NCBI GenBank assembly: GCA_964367715.1
Contig: CAYIYO010000035.1
Location: 1-19,426 of the forward strand
Direction: 5' to 3'
Length of the DNA: 19,426 nucleotides
Source: CAYIYO01 sp964367715
GTDB lineage: Bacteria; Chlamydiota; Chlamydiia; Chlamydiales; Criblamydiaceae
In this document: positions 6,755-15,390 of the stretch, one piece after another
Layout: the number at the start of each line of letters is the position of its first letter
Numbering within the stretch: the stretch's first letter is position 1
The notes under the pieces: generated by a model
What the model was told of the DNA's origin: nothing
Databases searched by the model: none
Seen by the model: the letters and a program-made list of their open reading frames with translations, nothing else
Made by a program: the position numbers and the translations under genes

Positions 6755-7765
6755 ATGTCGGATGAATTAGGCAATGATCTTCCGAAAGAGAGCGCGCGTG
6801 ATTTTATATCACCTGAACCTTCACAACCCTCCTCTTCTTTATTCAATACATTTATTTCCGGAATAAAAACTGTTTTCACTCCACAACCTGTGGATGAGCC
6901 TAAAGTGTTAACGGGACGATTCCAAAATTCCAAGCAATTATTTTTGGGAACAATGACGGCCCTAGAAGTGACGTTGCAGCGCGTAAAAGAAAGAGGCGGA
7001 AAATGCCGCACCTATGCGGAGGCGATTTTACTTCCTTTGCTAAAGGAAGGAGAAAAGCTTTCTCAAAGCTTATCCCAAGCCGGAGTAGAGCAAGTCAAAT
7101 CAGTGAAATTGTACCATCGCTGGATAGAGCAAACAACCCTATGGCTCTTGCATTTCGAAACACTGGATGAAGAAGAACTTCAAAATCTTTATATCAAGCA
7201 AAGCATGCAAGATGCAGTGAATCGTGTCGATAAGGATTTGCAGCTCGTCAATGAGTACATGCAGCAGCAGTTTACGATGCTTGAAGTTTCTGAAGAAGAG
7301 AAGCAACAGTTCGAATCGAAAGTCGAAGAGGAACTCGGTCTTTATCTTTTTGAGTTGCGCGCGTTAAAAATAGAATTACCCAATCTCAGTTTAGAAGAGC
7401 TCGATAATTGGAAAGCAGAGCTTAATAAAAGACGTGAAACTTACTTCAATGCGGCACTTTCAGTCATCGATCGAAATATGGCACGAAAAGATTCTTTTAG
7501 TCATTCGGAAGACGAACACCATTATCTTACGGATTTGATCAAACAAATTGTTGCCATCGAAGAAAAGCTCCCTCAAATCACAGAAATTTTAAAAGTAGAA
7601 GGATTAGGGGAGGTGCGCCTTGCCATGGAAACGCAAATTATTTCCTTAAAAGAAAAGGCGCATCTTCTTTCCTTAGATCTTCGTCTTCCTCTCGATTTTC
7701 AAGACCGTCTCGAAGAAGTGATCAACACTCTCGAAGGGGCGGAGAAAATTCTCAAAAGGGAATAA
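6755..7765 (+). CDS. Unrecognised alpha-helical, possibly coiled-coil protein
   Basis: I do not recognise this 336-residue protein. It has no signal peptide or membrane segment. Residues 1-30 are polar and Ser/Pro-rich (SPEPSQPSSS), then nearly everything is charged, Glu/Lys/Leu-rich and predicted helical, with heptad-like stretches around EVSEEEKQQFESKVEEELGLYLFELRAL (about residues 176-205) and the C-terminal DRLEEVINTLEGAEKIL. There are two Trp-containing helices (LYHRWIEQTTLWLL) and a single Cys near residue 85. Codon use resembles its neighbours, so transfer is not suggested. The ribosome site is poor: AGGA directly abuts the ATG. A structural or cytosolic scaffold-like role is only a guess. 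The next gene is ispH after 83 bases. Confidence 0.8.
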   Translation: MSDELGNDLPKESARDFISPEPSQPSSSLFNTFISGIKTVFTPQPVDEPKVLTGRFQNSKQLFLGTMTALEVTLQRVKERGGKCRTYAEAILLPLLKEGEKLSQSLSQAGVEQVKSVKLYHRWIEQTTLWLLHFETLDEEELQNLYIKQSMQDAVNRVDKDLQLVNEYMQQQFTMLEVSEEEKQQFESKVEEELGLYLFELRALKIELPNLSLEELDNWKAELNKRRETYFNAALSVIDRNMARKDSFSHSEDEHHYLTDLIKQIVAIEEKLPQITEILKVEGLGEVRLAMETQIISLKEKAHLLSLDLRLPLDFQDRLEEVINTLEGAEKILKRE

Positions 7766-7790
7766 TCCTCGACTTTTTGTCTTCATTTTG

Positions 7791-7823
7791 ATAGCATTGA
7801 TGGGCATAACACAGTGCTATTTT
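7791..7823 (+). terminator. Weak hairpin between the helical protein and ispH
   Basis: ATAGCATTG (7791-7799) pairs with CAGTGCTAT (7812-7820), eight Watson-Crick pairs and one U-G, around a 12-base loop, followed by only TTT. The stem is AT-rich and the T-run short, so it may be a weak terminator or a leader element of ispH. Confidence 0.3.
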
Positions 7824-7848
7824 CTATTGAATTATTCGCAAGGACACC

Positions 7849-8790
7849 ATGAAACTGTTACTATCAAAGCCGAGAGGATTCTGCGCTGGCGTGGAACGTG
7901 CGATCGATACTGTTCAACATGCATTAGAATTGTGGGGAGCTCCCATCTACGTCAAGCATGAAATTGTGCATAATAAATATGTGGTCGATGGCTTGCGAGA
8001 AAAAGGTGCTGTCTTTGTAGAAGAAGTAGACGAAGTGCCTGAAGGGGCGCGTTTGATCTATTCGGCGCACGGAGTTTCTCCTGCTGTTAGAGAACAGGCA
8101 AAAGCGCGCAACCTGATTGAAATTGATGCGACATGCGGCCTTGTGACGCGCGTCCATTCTGCGGTAAAACGCTTTGCAAATCTTGGATATAAAATTGTAT
8201 TGATTGGTCATCGCAATCACGTTGAAGTCATCGGCACAGCAGGCGAAGCTCCCGACGTGACAACAATTGTCGAAACAGTCGACGATGTCGCCGCCCTCAC
8301 TTTCAATCCAGACGAAAAACTTTTTTATATCACGCAAACAACGCTCAGTCTAGACGATGTGAAAGAAATCACAGAAGCTCTTATCGCCAAATATCCGACC
8401 ATCACAACTCTTCCAAGTTCTTCCATCTGCTACGCCACAACGAATCGACAAATGGCGTTGCGCGAAATCACCGACCAGACAGATCTTGTTCTTGTTGTAG
8501 GGGATCCTCAAAGTTCTAACTCGAATCGTTTACGTGAAACAGCTGCCAATCGTGGAATCAAAGCCTATCTTATTAATGATGAGTTAGAAATCGATCCGGC
8601 ATGGATGGAAGGTGTAAAAGTGATCGGTCTCACTGCTGGTGCCTCCACACCAGAAGGAATTGTTCAAAGCTGCATTCAACGTCTTATCGGGTTAGGAGTC
8701 GAAGAGGTGGAGAATGTTGTTTATATTAACGAAGATGTCGTCTTTCAGCTTCCTAAGCCGGTATACGATGCTGTCTTTGCTTCAAAATAA
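7849..8790 (+). CDS. ispH: 4-hydroxy-3-methylbut-2-enyl diphosphate reductase IspH
   Basis: Catalyses the last step of the MEP isoprenoid pathway, giving IPP and DMAPP through an iron-sulfur cluster in the cytosol. The 313-residue product carries the three cluster cysteines in canonical contexts: GFCAGV (Cys12), DATCGLV (Cys96) and SSSICYATTNRQ (Cys194). Substrate-binding histidines appear in VKHEIVHNKYVV, YSAHGVSP and GHRNHVEVIGTAGE, and the catalytic ITQTTLS and GDPQSSNSNRL motifs are present. ATG 7849 has AAGGAC a few bases upstream. Formerly called LytB. The gene for the outer-membrane protein follows after 26 bases with no terminator visible, so the two may be co-transcribed although they share no evident function. 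Confidence 0.97.
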   Translation: MKLLLSKPRGFCAGVERAIDTVQHALELWGAPIYVKHEIVHNKYVVDGLREKGAVFVEEVDEVPEGARLIYSAHGVSPAVREQAKARNLIEIDATCGLVTRVHSAVKRFANLGYKIVLIGHRNHVEVIGTAGEAPDVTTIVETVDDVAALTFNPDEKLFYITQTTLSLDDVKEITEALIAKYPTITTLPSSSICYATTNRQMALREITDQTDLVLVVGDPQSSNSNRLRETAANRGIKAYLINDELEIDPAWMEGVKVIGLTAGASTPEGIVQSCIQRLIGLGVEEVENVVYINEDVVFQLPKPVYDAVFASK

Positions 8791-8816
8791 AAAATTAACT
8801 TAACAAGGTTTCTCTA

Positions 8817-9773
8817 ATGACTACTCTCATGAGATGGGCTCTCCCTGCCCTCAGCTGTCTGCTTTCTTTTTCAACAATCGAAGGGTCTTCAAGTCTCCAG
8901 TCTCTCACGCAACAAATCGAAGACTCTTCCCTGAATGTCGGCTATACGTATCGTCAAGATGCACTAAATTGGAATATTGGATTCGCCGACGGCACCCCGA
9001 ATATCCTTTCAGAACTCTCTTGGAAAGATCTTTATATCCATCAAGTCACAGCAGTTGGAACGGTCACGACAAAAAATCAGTTTTATCTCCGTGGAATTGC
9101 CGATTATGGACAGATCTATCACGGAAGAAACCAAGATTCCGACTACTTAGGCGACAATCGTACATTTGAATTCTCGCGTTCGATCAACAAAGCAAATAAA
9201 GGCGAAGTGTTTGATCTTTCTATTGCCGTCGGGCGTCTCTTCTCTTCGCAGTGCCACACGATTCGCTTGGTTCCTTTGATTGGATATTCTCTTCACGAAC
9301 AGCATTTAAAGATGACAGATGGTGATCAGGTGCTTTTTCTCTTAAATCCGGCTTCGGAAGGTCCTATCGAAGGATTAGACAGCTCCTATAATGCGAAATG
9401 GTTTGGTCCTTGGGTCGGCGTCGATCTCTTTTTCGACTACACACCAACAGTTACATTTTTTGGAACCTTCGAATACCATTATTCTACCTTTTATCGCGGA
9501 GAAGGAGATTGGAATCTGCGTACTGATTTTCTTGACAACTTTCATCACAAAGCACAAGGACACGGTCTCTCCGGAGCACTGGGTTTAAAGTACCATCTTT
9601 ATGCGAATTGGGAGCTCTCTCTTATCGCCTCTTATCAAAAGTGGACAACGAAAAAAGGGAATCATACGGTCCTTGTTGACCTTGACGGAGTCTTCGCTTT
9701 AGCAGGTGCGCAGCTCAATCGTGTTAATTGGCATAGCGGGGCCCTCACAGCAGCAGCAGGTTATTCTTTTTAA
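8817..9773 (+). CDS. Omptin/Pom-like outer-membrane beta-barrel protein
   Basis: A 318-residue predicted outer-membrane protein. The N-terminus has a signal peptide (RWALPALSCLLSFSTIEG) from either ATG 8817, which follows AAGG by about eight bases, or ATG 8829. The mature chain alternates polar and aromatic residues in beta-strand fashion and ends in Phe (AAAGYSF), the usual barrel-assembly signal. Several segments recall omptin proteases: LNWNIGF and ILSELSWKDL near the start, QDSDYLGDNR with Asp107 and Asp109 where omptins hold their Asp-x-Asp pair, FDLSIAVG, WTTKKGNH near residue 280, and the closing strand. The second omptin catalytic pair (Asp-x-His) is not evident: the aligned region reads GDWNLR. 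The chlamydial-symbiont porin family Pom is an alternative identity. Whether it is a protease, porin or adhesin is open. Confidence 0.85.
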   Translation: MTTLMRWALPALSCLLSFSTIEGSSSLQSLTQQIEDSSLNVGYTYRQDALNWNIGFADGTPNILSELSWKDLYIHQVTAVGTVTTKNQFYLRGIADYGQIYHGRNQDSDYLGDNRTFEFSRSINKANKGEVFDLSIAVGRLFSSQCHTIRLVPLIGYSLHEQHLKMTDGDQVLFLLNPASEGPIEGLDSSYNAKWFGPWVGVDLFFDYTPTVTFFGTFEYHYSTFYRGEGDWNLRTDFLDNFHHKAQGHGLSGALGLKYHLYANWELSLIASYQKWTTKKGNHTVLVDLDGVFALAGAQLNRVNWHSGALTAAAGYSF

Positions 9774-9794
9774 TCGATTTTATGCCAAATTCGC

Positions 9795-9823
9795 TTGTCT
9801 AAGACGGGCAAATATTGTATAAT
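9795..9823 (+). promoter_or_regulatory. Strong sigma70-type promoter of the dciA-gyrB-gyrA-tmk operon
   Basis: TTGTCT (9795-9800) and a perfect TATAAT (9818-9823) are separated by exactly 17 bases. Transcription would start near 9830, giving a leader of about 75 bases before the dciA ATG. This is the best promoter match in the window. Confidence 0.8.
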
Positions 9824-9839
9824 TAACGTTTAAAAAGAA

Positions 9840-9891
9840 TCCCTCTGATCTGAGAAATAAACCAAAAAAACTCAGGCTTAAAAAGAGGGGA
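9840..9891 (+). promoter_or_regulatory. Hairpin leader that could mask the dciA ribosome site
   Basis: CCCTCT (9841-9846) pairs with AGAGGG (9884-9889). Nested inside, CTGAG (9850-9854) pairs with CTCAG (9871-9875) around an A-rich loop. The right strand of the outer stem is part of the purine-rich GAGGGGAG (9885-9892) upstream of the dciA start at 9905. Another partial site, GGTGGGA (9894-9900), stays outside the stem. The pairing is visible; translational control is inferred. Confidence 0.45.
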
Positions 9892-9904
9892 GTGGTGGGA
9901 ATTG

Positions 9905-10243
9905 ATGAGGAAGTCGCTGCGTAGAACGCCACGCAATTATGATGGGACGGAGCTGACCTCTCATAAGGTTAGCGAACTCTTGCCAGCGATCCTTGCTGAA
10001 GTAGGGGAGATCTATAGCGACCGCCCGGATCTTATCCTTGCCGCTTGGAAAGACCTTATTGGACCACAATTGGCCCCTATGACCGAGGCGACCGCTTTTA
10101 AAGACGGTCAACTTTTTGTAAGGGTCAGTAACTCGACTTTATACAGTCTCTTAAGCCAGCAGGAGAAATACAAGCTTTTGCAACAGCTAAAGCAAAAATT
10201 TCCCAAAACAGACATTAGGAACATCATCTTCCGTATCGGATGA
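9905..10243 (+). CDS. dciA: DciA-family replicative helicase operator (DUF721)
   Basis: A 112-residue protein of the DUF721/DciA family, which recruits or loads the replicative helicase DnaB in bacteria lacking DnaC or DnaI. The family signature is visible: a helix ending in AAWKDLIGPQLAPMTEA (Trp48, Gly53), then DGQLFVRVSNSTLYSLL (residues 67-83), and the closing IRNIIFRIG typical of the KH-like fold. ATG 9905 is preferred over the in-frame TTG at 9902. Chlamydia trachomatis has the equivalent gene (CT191) next to gyrB in the same order. It is the first gene after the promoter at 9795-9823, and gyrB starts 12 bases after its stop. The family is firm; the DnaB-loading role here rests on family knowledge. 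Confidence 0.88.
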   Translation: MRKSLRRTPRNYDGTELTSHKVSELLPAILAEVGEIYSDRPDLILAAWKDLIGPQLAPMTEATAFKDGQLFVRVSNSTLYSLLSQQEKYKLLQQLKQKFPKTDIRNIIFRIG

Positions 10244-10255
10244 AGGTTGACACAC

Positions 10256-12802
10256 ATGACAAATGAAACACTTATGCCTGAAACACCAAAAATGACGAGA
10301 CATAGCGAGGAAGCCGGCAATCCCGAAAAAGCCGGAGCACACGCATACGACGCGAGTTCAATCACTGTTCTAGAAGGATTGCAAGCGGTGCGCGAACGTC
10401 CGGGAATGTACGTCGGCGATACCGGCTCTAACGGTCTTCATCAGCTTGTCTACGAAGTTGTCGACAACTGTATCGATGAAGCCATGGCAGGCTATTGCAC
10501 ACGCATCAACGTGACGTTGCATAGAGATGGATCCGTCACTGTCGAAGATAATGGACGCGGAATTCCGATCGAACGCCATGAAAAAGAATCCAAGCGTCAA
10601 GGCAGAGAAGTCACTGCTCTTGAGGTCGTGATGACGATCTTGCACGCTGGCGGTAAATTTGATAAAAGTACCTATAAAGTCTCGGGTGGTCTCCACGGCG
10701 TAGGTGTCTCTTGCGTTAACGCCCTTTCCAAAAAATTTGTTGTCCAAGTCTTCCGCGATGGAAAAATCCATGAAATGGAATTCTCTCAAGGAAAAGTTGT
10801 TTCCCCTTTGGTTATTCTCGGAGAGACAACAAAGCGCGGAACAAAGATTACCTATTGGCCCGACGAAACGGTCATGTCCGAGACACAATGCGAATACGAT
10901 ATTTTAGCAAAACGTCTACGTGAACTTGCGTTCCTAAACCGCGGTATCAATATCTTCTTCCATGATGAACGTGCCGACGATAAAGATGATGTCAATTTCC
11001 ACTACACAGGCGGAATCGGTTCTTTTGTCTCTTATCTCAACGAAAACAAAATTCCTCTCTTTCCAACTCCGGTCTATATCCAAGGGGTACGAGAGGGGGA
11101 TGATGGTCCGATTGAAATTGAAGTGGGAATGCAGTGGAACGATACATTTAACGAATCCATTTTATGTTATGTCAATAACATCTCCACAAAGCACGGGGGA
11201 ACCCATTTAACAGGATTTTCAACAGCCCTTACCCGTGTGTTGAACAATTACATCAAAAATCACAATATCCTCAAAAATGACAAAATTTCGCTGACTGGCG
11301 ATGACATGCGCGAAGGATTGACAGGAGTTATCTCCGTAAAAGTGGCAAATCCTCAGTTTGAAGGACAAACAAAGCAACGTCTCGGTAATAGTGATGTGGG
11401 CTCCGTTGTGCAACAAATTGTTGGCGAAGAACTAACGATCTTCCTCGATGAAAATCCACAGATCGCGCGCGCTATCGCCGATAAAGCCATCCTCGCCGCC
11501 CAAGCGCGCGAAGCCGCACGAAAAGCCCGGGATTTAACGCTCAGAAAATCAGCGCTAGATAGCTCACGCTTGCCAGGAAAGCTAACGGATTGTCAGGAAA
11601 AAGATCCTGCCTTCTGCGAAATTTATATTGTAGAAGGGGACTCTGCGGGAGGCTCCGCAAAGCTTGGGCGCGACCGCCGTTACCAAGCGATCCTTCCTAT
11701 TCGTGGTAAAATCTTAAACGTAGAAAAGGCGCGTCTCGACAAGGTTCTTAACAACCAAGAGGTCGGTAAGATGATTGCAGCCCTAGGCTGTGGCATTGGG
11801 ATCGATGCGTTTAAGTTGGAAAAGCTGCGTTACCATAAAATTATTATCATGACGGATGCGGACGTCGACGGCTCCCATATCCGTACGCTGCTCCTCACCT
11901 TCTTTTTCCGCAACATGCCGGCTTTAATTGAAAATAATTTTATATATATCGCGCAGCCCCCGCTCTACCGGGTCTCAAGGAAGAAAAATAGTCAGTATAT
12001 CCATTCGGAAAAAGAGATGGATGCCTATCTATTGACCCTAGGACTCAGCGACATTCATTTGCGTCTTCCCGACCAAACGGAAAACCTTCCAGCGGAAGAG
12101 ATGAAGCACCTTGTGGACCAAATTTTGGAGACGGAAGCGTTTGTCATCCGCATCGAACGCAAAGGCGTTCCTCTGCGCGAATTTGTCCACGCAAGAAACA
12201 GCGAGGGAATCCTTCCTCAATACCGCGTCGACCTATTGGATGGTCCGCGTTTTGTTTATTCTGCCGATGAATTTGAAGCACTGCGCATTCTCGACGAAGA
12301 AAGCCAACGTCGTCAGCACCAAGAGACAATCGCATCGATTCCTGCGGAAGAGCTGACAGAAGAGATGAAAATTTTCCGTCTCGTCCGTCTTCACTACGTG
12401 GAACTTTATGACGAAACATCGATGAAAACGCTCTTGGAAGGATTGGCAAAGTACCGTTTATCGTTAGATGACTATTTAGTCGCGTCGAAGCCAATCTTGA
12501 ATGTGGTCGAAGAAGATGGAAAAGTCCAAACCTTCCACACCCTTAAAGAAACGATCGATTTCATCCGTACCAACGGCAAAAAAGGGGTAGAAATCCAGCG
12601 CTATAAAGGGTTGGGAGAGATGAACGCAGACCAATTATGGGAGACGACGATGGATCCCGAGAAACGTACGCTGATTCGTATCACTCTTAATGATGCCGTT
12701 GCTGCCGATCATATGTTTAATATGCTGATGGGTGAAGATGTTCCCCCGCGTCGCCGTTTTATTGAACAGCACGCGCTTTCTGTTGTCAACCTTGATATTT
12801 GA
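10256..12802 (+). CDS. gyrB: DNA gyrase subunit B
   Basis: The ATPase subunit of gyrase, which introduces negative supercoils with GyrA. ATG 10256 is chosen because GAAGG (10242-10246) lies nine bases upstream; an in-frame TTG at 10247 abuts that site. The product has 848 residues, with a polar extension of about 30 residues before the conserved SSITVLEGLQAVRERPGMYVG. The GHKL ATPase follows (EVVDNCIDEA with catalytic Glu67 and Asn71, VEDNGRGIP, HAGGKFDKSTYKVSGGLHGVG). The TOPRIM domain has EGDSAGG at residues 460-466 and DADVD at 534-538. An insertion of about 170 residues precedes the C-terminal QRYKGLGEMNADQLWETTMDP, as in the long E. coli-type GyrB. Co-operonic with gyrA, 17 bases downstream. 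The gyrase rather than topoisomerase IV identity is supported by the GyrA box in its partner. Confidence 0.97.
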   Translation: MTNETLMPETPKMTRHSEEAGNPEKAGAHAYDASSITVLEGLQAVRERPGMYVGDTGSNGLHQLVYEVVDNCIDEAMAGYCTRINVTLHRDGSVTVEDNGRGIPIERHEKESKRQGREVTALEVVMTILHAGGKFDKSTYKVSGGLHGVGVSCVNALSKKFVVQVFRDGKIHEMEFSQGKVVSPLVILGETTKRGTKITYWPDETVMSETQCEYDILAKRLRELAFLNRGINIFFHDERADDKDDVNFHYTGGIGSFVSYLNENKIPLFPTPVYIQGVREGDDGPIEIEVGMQWNDTFNESILCYVNNISTKHGGTHLTGFSTALTRVLNNYIKNHNILKNDKISLTGDDMREGLTGVISVKVANPQFEGQTKQRLGNSDVGSVVQQIVGEELTIFLDENPQIARAIADKAILAAQAREAARKARDLTLRKSALDSSRLPGKLTDCQEKDPAFCEIYIVEGDSAGGSAKLGRDRRYQAILPIRGKILNVEKARLDKVLNNQEVGKMIAALGCGIGIDAFKLEKLRYHKIIIMTDADVDGSHIRTLLLTFFFRNMPALIENNFIYIAQPPLYRVSRKKNSQYIHSEKEMDAYLLTLGLSDIHLRLPDQTENLPAEEMKHLVDQILETEAFVIRIERKGVPLREFVHARNSEGILPQYRVDLLDGPRFVYSADEFEALRILDEESQRRQHQETIASIPAEELTEEMKIFRLVRLHYVELYDETSMKTLLEGLAKYRLSLDDYLVASKPILNVVEEDGKVQTFHTLKETIDFIRTNGKKGVEIQRYKGLGEMNADQLWETTMDPEKRTLIRITLNDAVAADHMFNMLMGEDVPPRRRFIEQHALSVVNLDI

Positions 12803-12819
12803 CCTTCTGGAGTTAACAC

Positions 12820-15381
12820 ATGTCAAAGTACATTCAAAACGAAATTGTCCTTCCGCGTAATGTTGAAGATGAAATGAAGGAGAGCTATCTCCGCTATTCG
12901 ATGTCGGTCATCATTTCACGCGCCCTTCCTGACGTTCGGGACGGCTTAAAACCTTCTCAACGTCGTATCCTTTTTGCGATGCGCATGCTGAACCTTAGTC
13001 CTGGTGGAAAGCACCGTAAATGTGCGAAAATTTCGGGCGACACCTCAGGGGATTACCATCCACACGGGGAGCAGGTGATCTATCCGACACTAGTGCGTAT
13101 GGCACAGGATTGGATGATGCGCTACAACTTGATCGATGGGCAAGGAAACTTTGGCTCAATCGACGGTGACCCTCCTGCTGCGATGCGTTATACGGAAGCA
13201 CGTCTCACTCAAGCCTCCTTACAGCTGATGGACGATCTCGACAAAGAAACTGTCGACATGATCTCCAACTACGACGAAACGAAGAAAGAACCAACAGTAT
13301 TTCCAGCAAAATTTCCTAACCTTTTATGCAATGGTTCATCCGGTATTGCCGTAGGAATGACCACAAACATTCCTCCGCATAACCTTCGCGAAGTTGTCGA
13401 AGCAACACTATTGCTCGTTGACAATCCGAACGCTTCTGTGGAAGATGTGATGACAAAGATTCCAGGTCCCGACTTTCCTACAGGCGGAACAATTTGCGGC
13501 TATCGCGGAATCAAAGAAGCCTACCACACAGGAAAAGGAAAGCTTACTGTCCGCGGCGTTCTTCGTGTCGAAGAAGATAAAAGTAATCCGGATCGCCAGT
13601 CAATTGTTGTGGACGAAATTCCATATAACGTCAACAAATCACGTCTGATCGAACACATTGCAGACATGATCAACAATAAGCAAATCACCGGTATTGTTGA
13701 TCTACGCGATGAATCGGATAAAGATGGATTACGTATTGTATTCGATCTAAAACGCGGCGAAATTGCCGAAGTTGTGATCAATCAATTGTACAAATTCAGT
13801 GATCTACAAGTGACCTTTGGATGTATCATGTTGGCTCTCGATAAGGGAATGCCACGCACGATGAACATTAAGCAAATGATCGCTGCATGGATCGAACACC
13901 GCATCGAAGTCGTTCGTCGTCGCACACGCTTTGAGTTAAACAAAGCAGAAGCCCGCGCGCATATCCTAGAAGGTTACCTGAAAGCGATCGATAACTTGGA
14001 TGAAGTTGTTCGCATCATCCGCGCTAGCGAAAACCGCGACCAAGCGAAAATCGAAATTATCGAACGCTTTAGCTTTTCCGACCGTCAAGCCGCTGCTGTA
14101 CTCGATCTCCGTCTCTACCAGTTGACGGGCCTAGAGCACGATAAAATCAACGCGGAATACCAAGACCTTCTGAAAAGAATTGAATACTTCCGCGCGGTAT
14201 TAGCAAACGAATCAATGGTGCGCGATATCATCAAAGAAGAATTGGGCGACATTCTCAAGAGCCATCGTTCTCCACGCAAAACGCAAATTATCGCCGCAGA
14301 ATCAGACGTTGATATGGAAGATTTGATCGCTAACGAAGCAATGATCATCACAATTTCCGAAGACGATTACATCAAACGGATGCCGATCGATACGTTTAGA
14401 GAACAGCGTCGCGGCGGTCAAGGGGTCACAAGTCTTACCCTAAAACGCGAAGATGATGCGCTGAAAGGATTGTACATCGCTTCCACGCACGACTACCTCT
14501 TGATTTTTACAACATTAGGTCGTGTCTACTGGCTGAAAGTATGGCAAGTGCCAGAAGGTGGCCGTAAATCCAAAGGCAAGCCGGTTATCAACCTATTGGA
14601 AGACATCCAACCAGGCGAAAAAATTGCAACGATCCTTACGACGCCAGGCTTTGAAGACGACGCCTGCATCATGATGTCGACCCACAAAGGGGTCGTTAAA
14701 AAGACAGAACTTTCCGCATTTAGCAATCCACGCCGCAAAGGAATCTGGGCTCTTGCAATCGATGAAGGGGACTCCTTAATCGGCGCACGCCTCGTCAAGG
14801 CAACGCAGCAAGTAATGTTATTCACTGCCAGCGGCATGGCCGTACGCTTTGATGAAGACAAAGTAAGACCAATGGGTCGTACAGCCCGTGGTGTTAAAGG
14901 AGCAACTCTACGAGACGAAGAAGACTATATCGTTAGCATGGAAATTGTTAACGGCACAGAATCGGTTCTTGTTGTCTGCGAAAATGGCTTCGGCAAGCGC
15001 TCTGCTGTAGAAGATTTCCGCCAAACAAACCGCGGTGGTGTAGGCGTCAAATCGATCATCACCAATGAAAGAAATGGAAAAGTGGTCGGCGCACTCTGCG
15101 TTGTCGACACCGATGGCATTTTGATGGTCACGAAGCAAGGGCAAACGATCCGTATCAATATGCGTGACGTAAGGGTCATGGGACGTAACACGCAAGGGGT
15201 CAAATTAGCCAACATCAAAGAAGGCGAAATGCTGGTGATGGTCCAAAAGATTGAACACCCAGACAATGGAAATGGCACTGTTCTTGAAACAATAGAAGAC
15301 GGTGAGACCTCTTTAGATGCGGTTGTAATTGAAGAAGATCTAGACTCAGATTCTTCTCTTTCTTCTCCGACAGAAGAATAA
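12820..15381 (+). CDS. gyrA: DNA gyrase subunit A
   Basis: The DNA-cleaving and wrapping subunit of gyrase. The 853-residue product starts at ATG 12820 with TGGAG seven bases upstream. The cleavage domain has LRYSMSVIISRALPDVRDGLKPSQRRIL and the catalytic Tyr124 in AAMRYTEARL. The C-terminal domain carries the GyrA box QRRGGQG (residues 529-535), which distinguishes gyrase from ParC, followed by beta-pinwheel repeats and an acidic tail. In the quinolone-contact helix the sequence is HPHGEQVIYPT: Gln85 and Pro89 occupy the positions of E. coli Ser83 and Asp87. From memory, Chlamydia trachomatis keeps Ser at the first position and also has Pro at the second. Reduced quinolone binding is therefore predicted, not shown. 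tmk follows after nine bases. Confidence 0.98.
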   Translation: MSKYIQNEIVLPRNVEDEMKESYLRYSMSVIISRALPDVRDGLKPSQRRILFAMRMLNLSPGGKHRKCAKISGDTSGDYHPHGEQVIYPTLVRMAQDWMMRYNLIDGQGNFGSIDGDPPAAMRYTEARLTQASLQLMDDLDKETVDMISNYDETKKEPTVFPAKFPNLLCNGSSGIAVGMTTNIPPHNLREVVEATLLLVDNPNASVEDVMTKIPGPDFPTGGTICGYRGIKEAYHTGKGKLTVRGVLRVEEDKSNPDRQSIVVDEIPYNVNKSRLIEHIADMINNKQITGIVDLRDESDKDGLRIVFDLKRGEIAEVVINQLYKFSDLQVTFGCIMLALDKGMPRTMNIKQMIAAWIEHRIEVVRRRTRFELNKAEARAHILEGYLKAIDNLDEVVRIIRASENRDQAKIEIIERFSFSDRQAAAVLDLRLYQLTGLEHDKINAEYQDLLKRIEYFRAVLANESMVRDIIKEELGDILKSHRSPRKTQIIAAESDVDMEDLIANEAMIITISEDDYIKRMPIDTFREQRRGGQGVTSLTLKREDDALKGLYIASTHDYLLIFTTLGRVYWLKVWQVPEGGRKSKGKPVINLLEDIQPGEKIATILTTPGFEDDACIMMSTHKGVVKKTELSAFSNPRRKGIWALAIDEGDSLIGARLVKATQQVMLFTASGMAVRFDEDKVRPMGRTARGVKGATLRDEEDYIVSMEIVNGTESVLVVCENGFGKRSAVEDFRQTNRGGVGVKSIITNERNGKVVGALCVVDTDGILMVTKQGQTIRINMRDVRVMGRNTQGVKLANIKEGEMLVMVQKIEHPDNGNGTVLETIEDGETSLDAVVIEEDLDSDSSLSSPTEE

Positions 15382-15390
15382 GGAGAAGTT

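Noticed and set aside
10370..10888. 172-codon minus-strand open frame within gyrB
   Set aside because: Antisense to the most conserved part of the GyrB ATPase domain, with no family resemblance and no ribosome site; it is a by-product of gyrB codon use.
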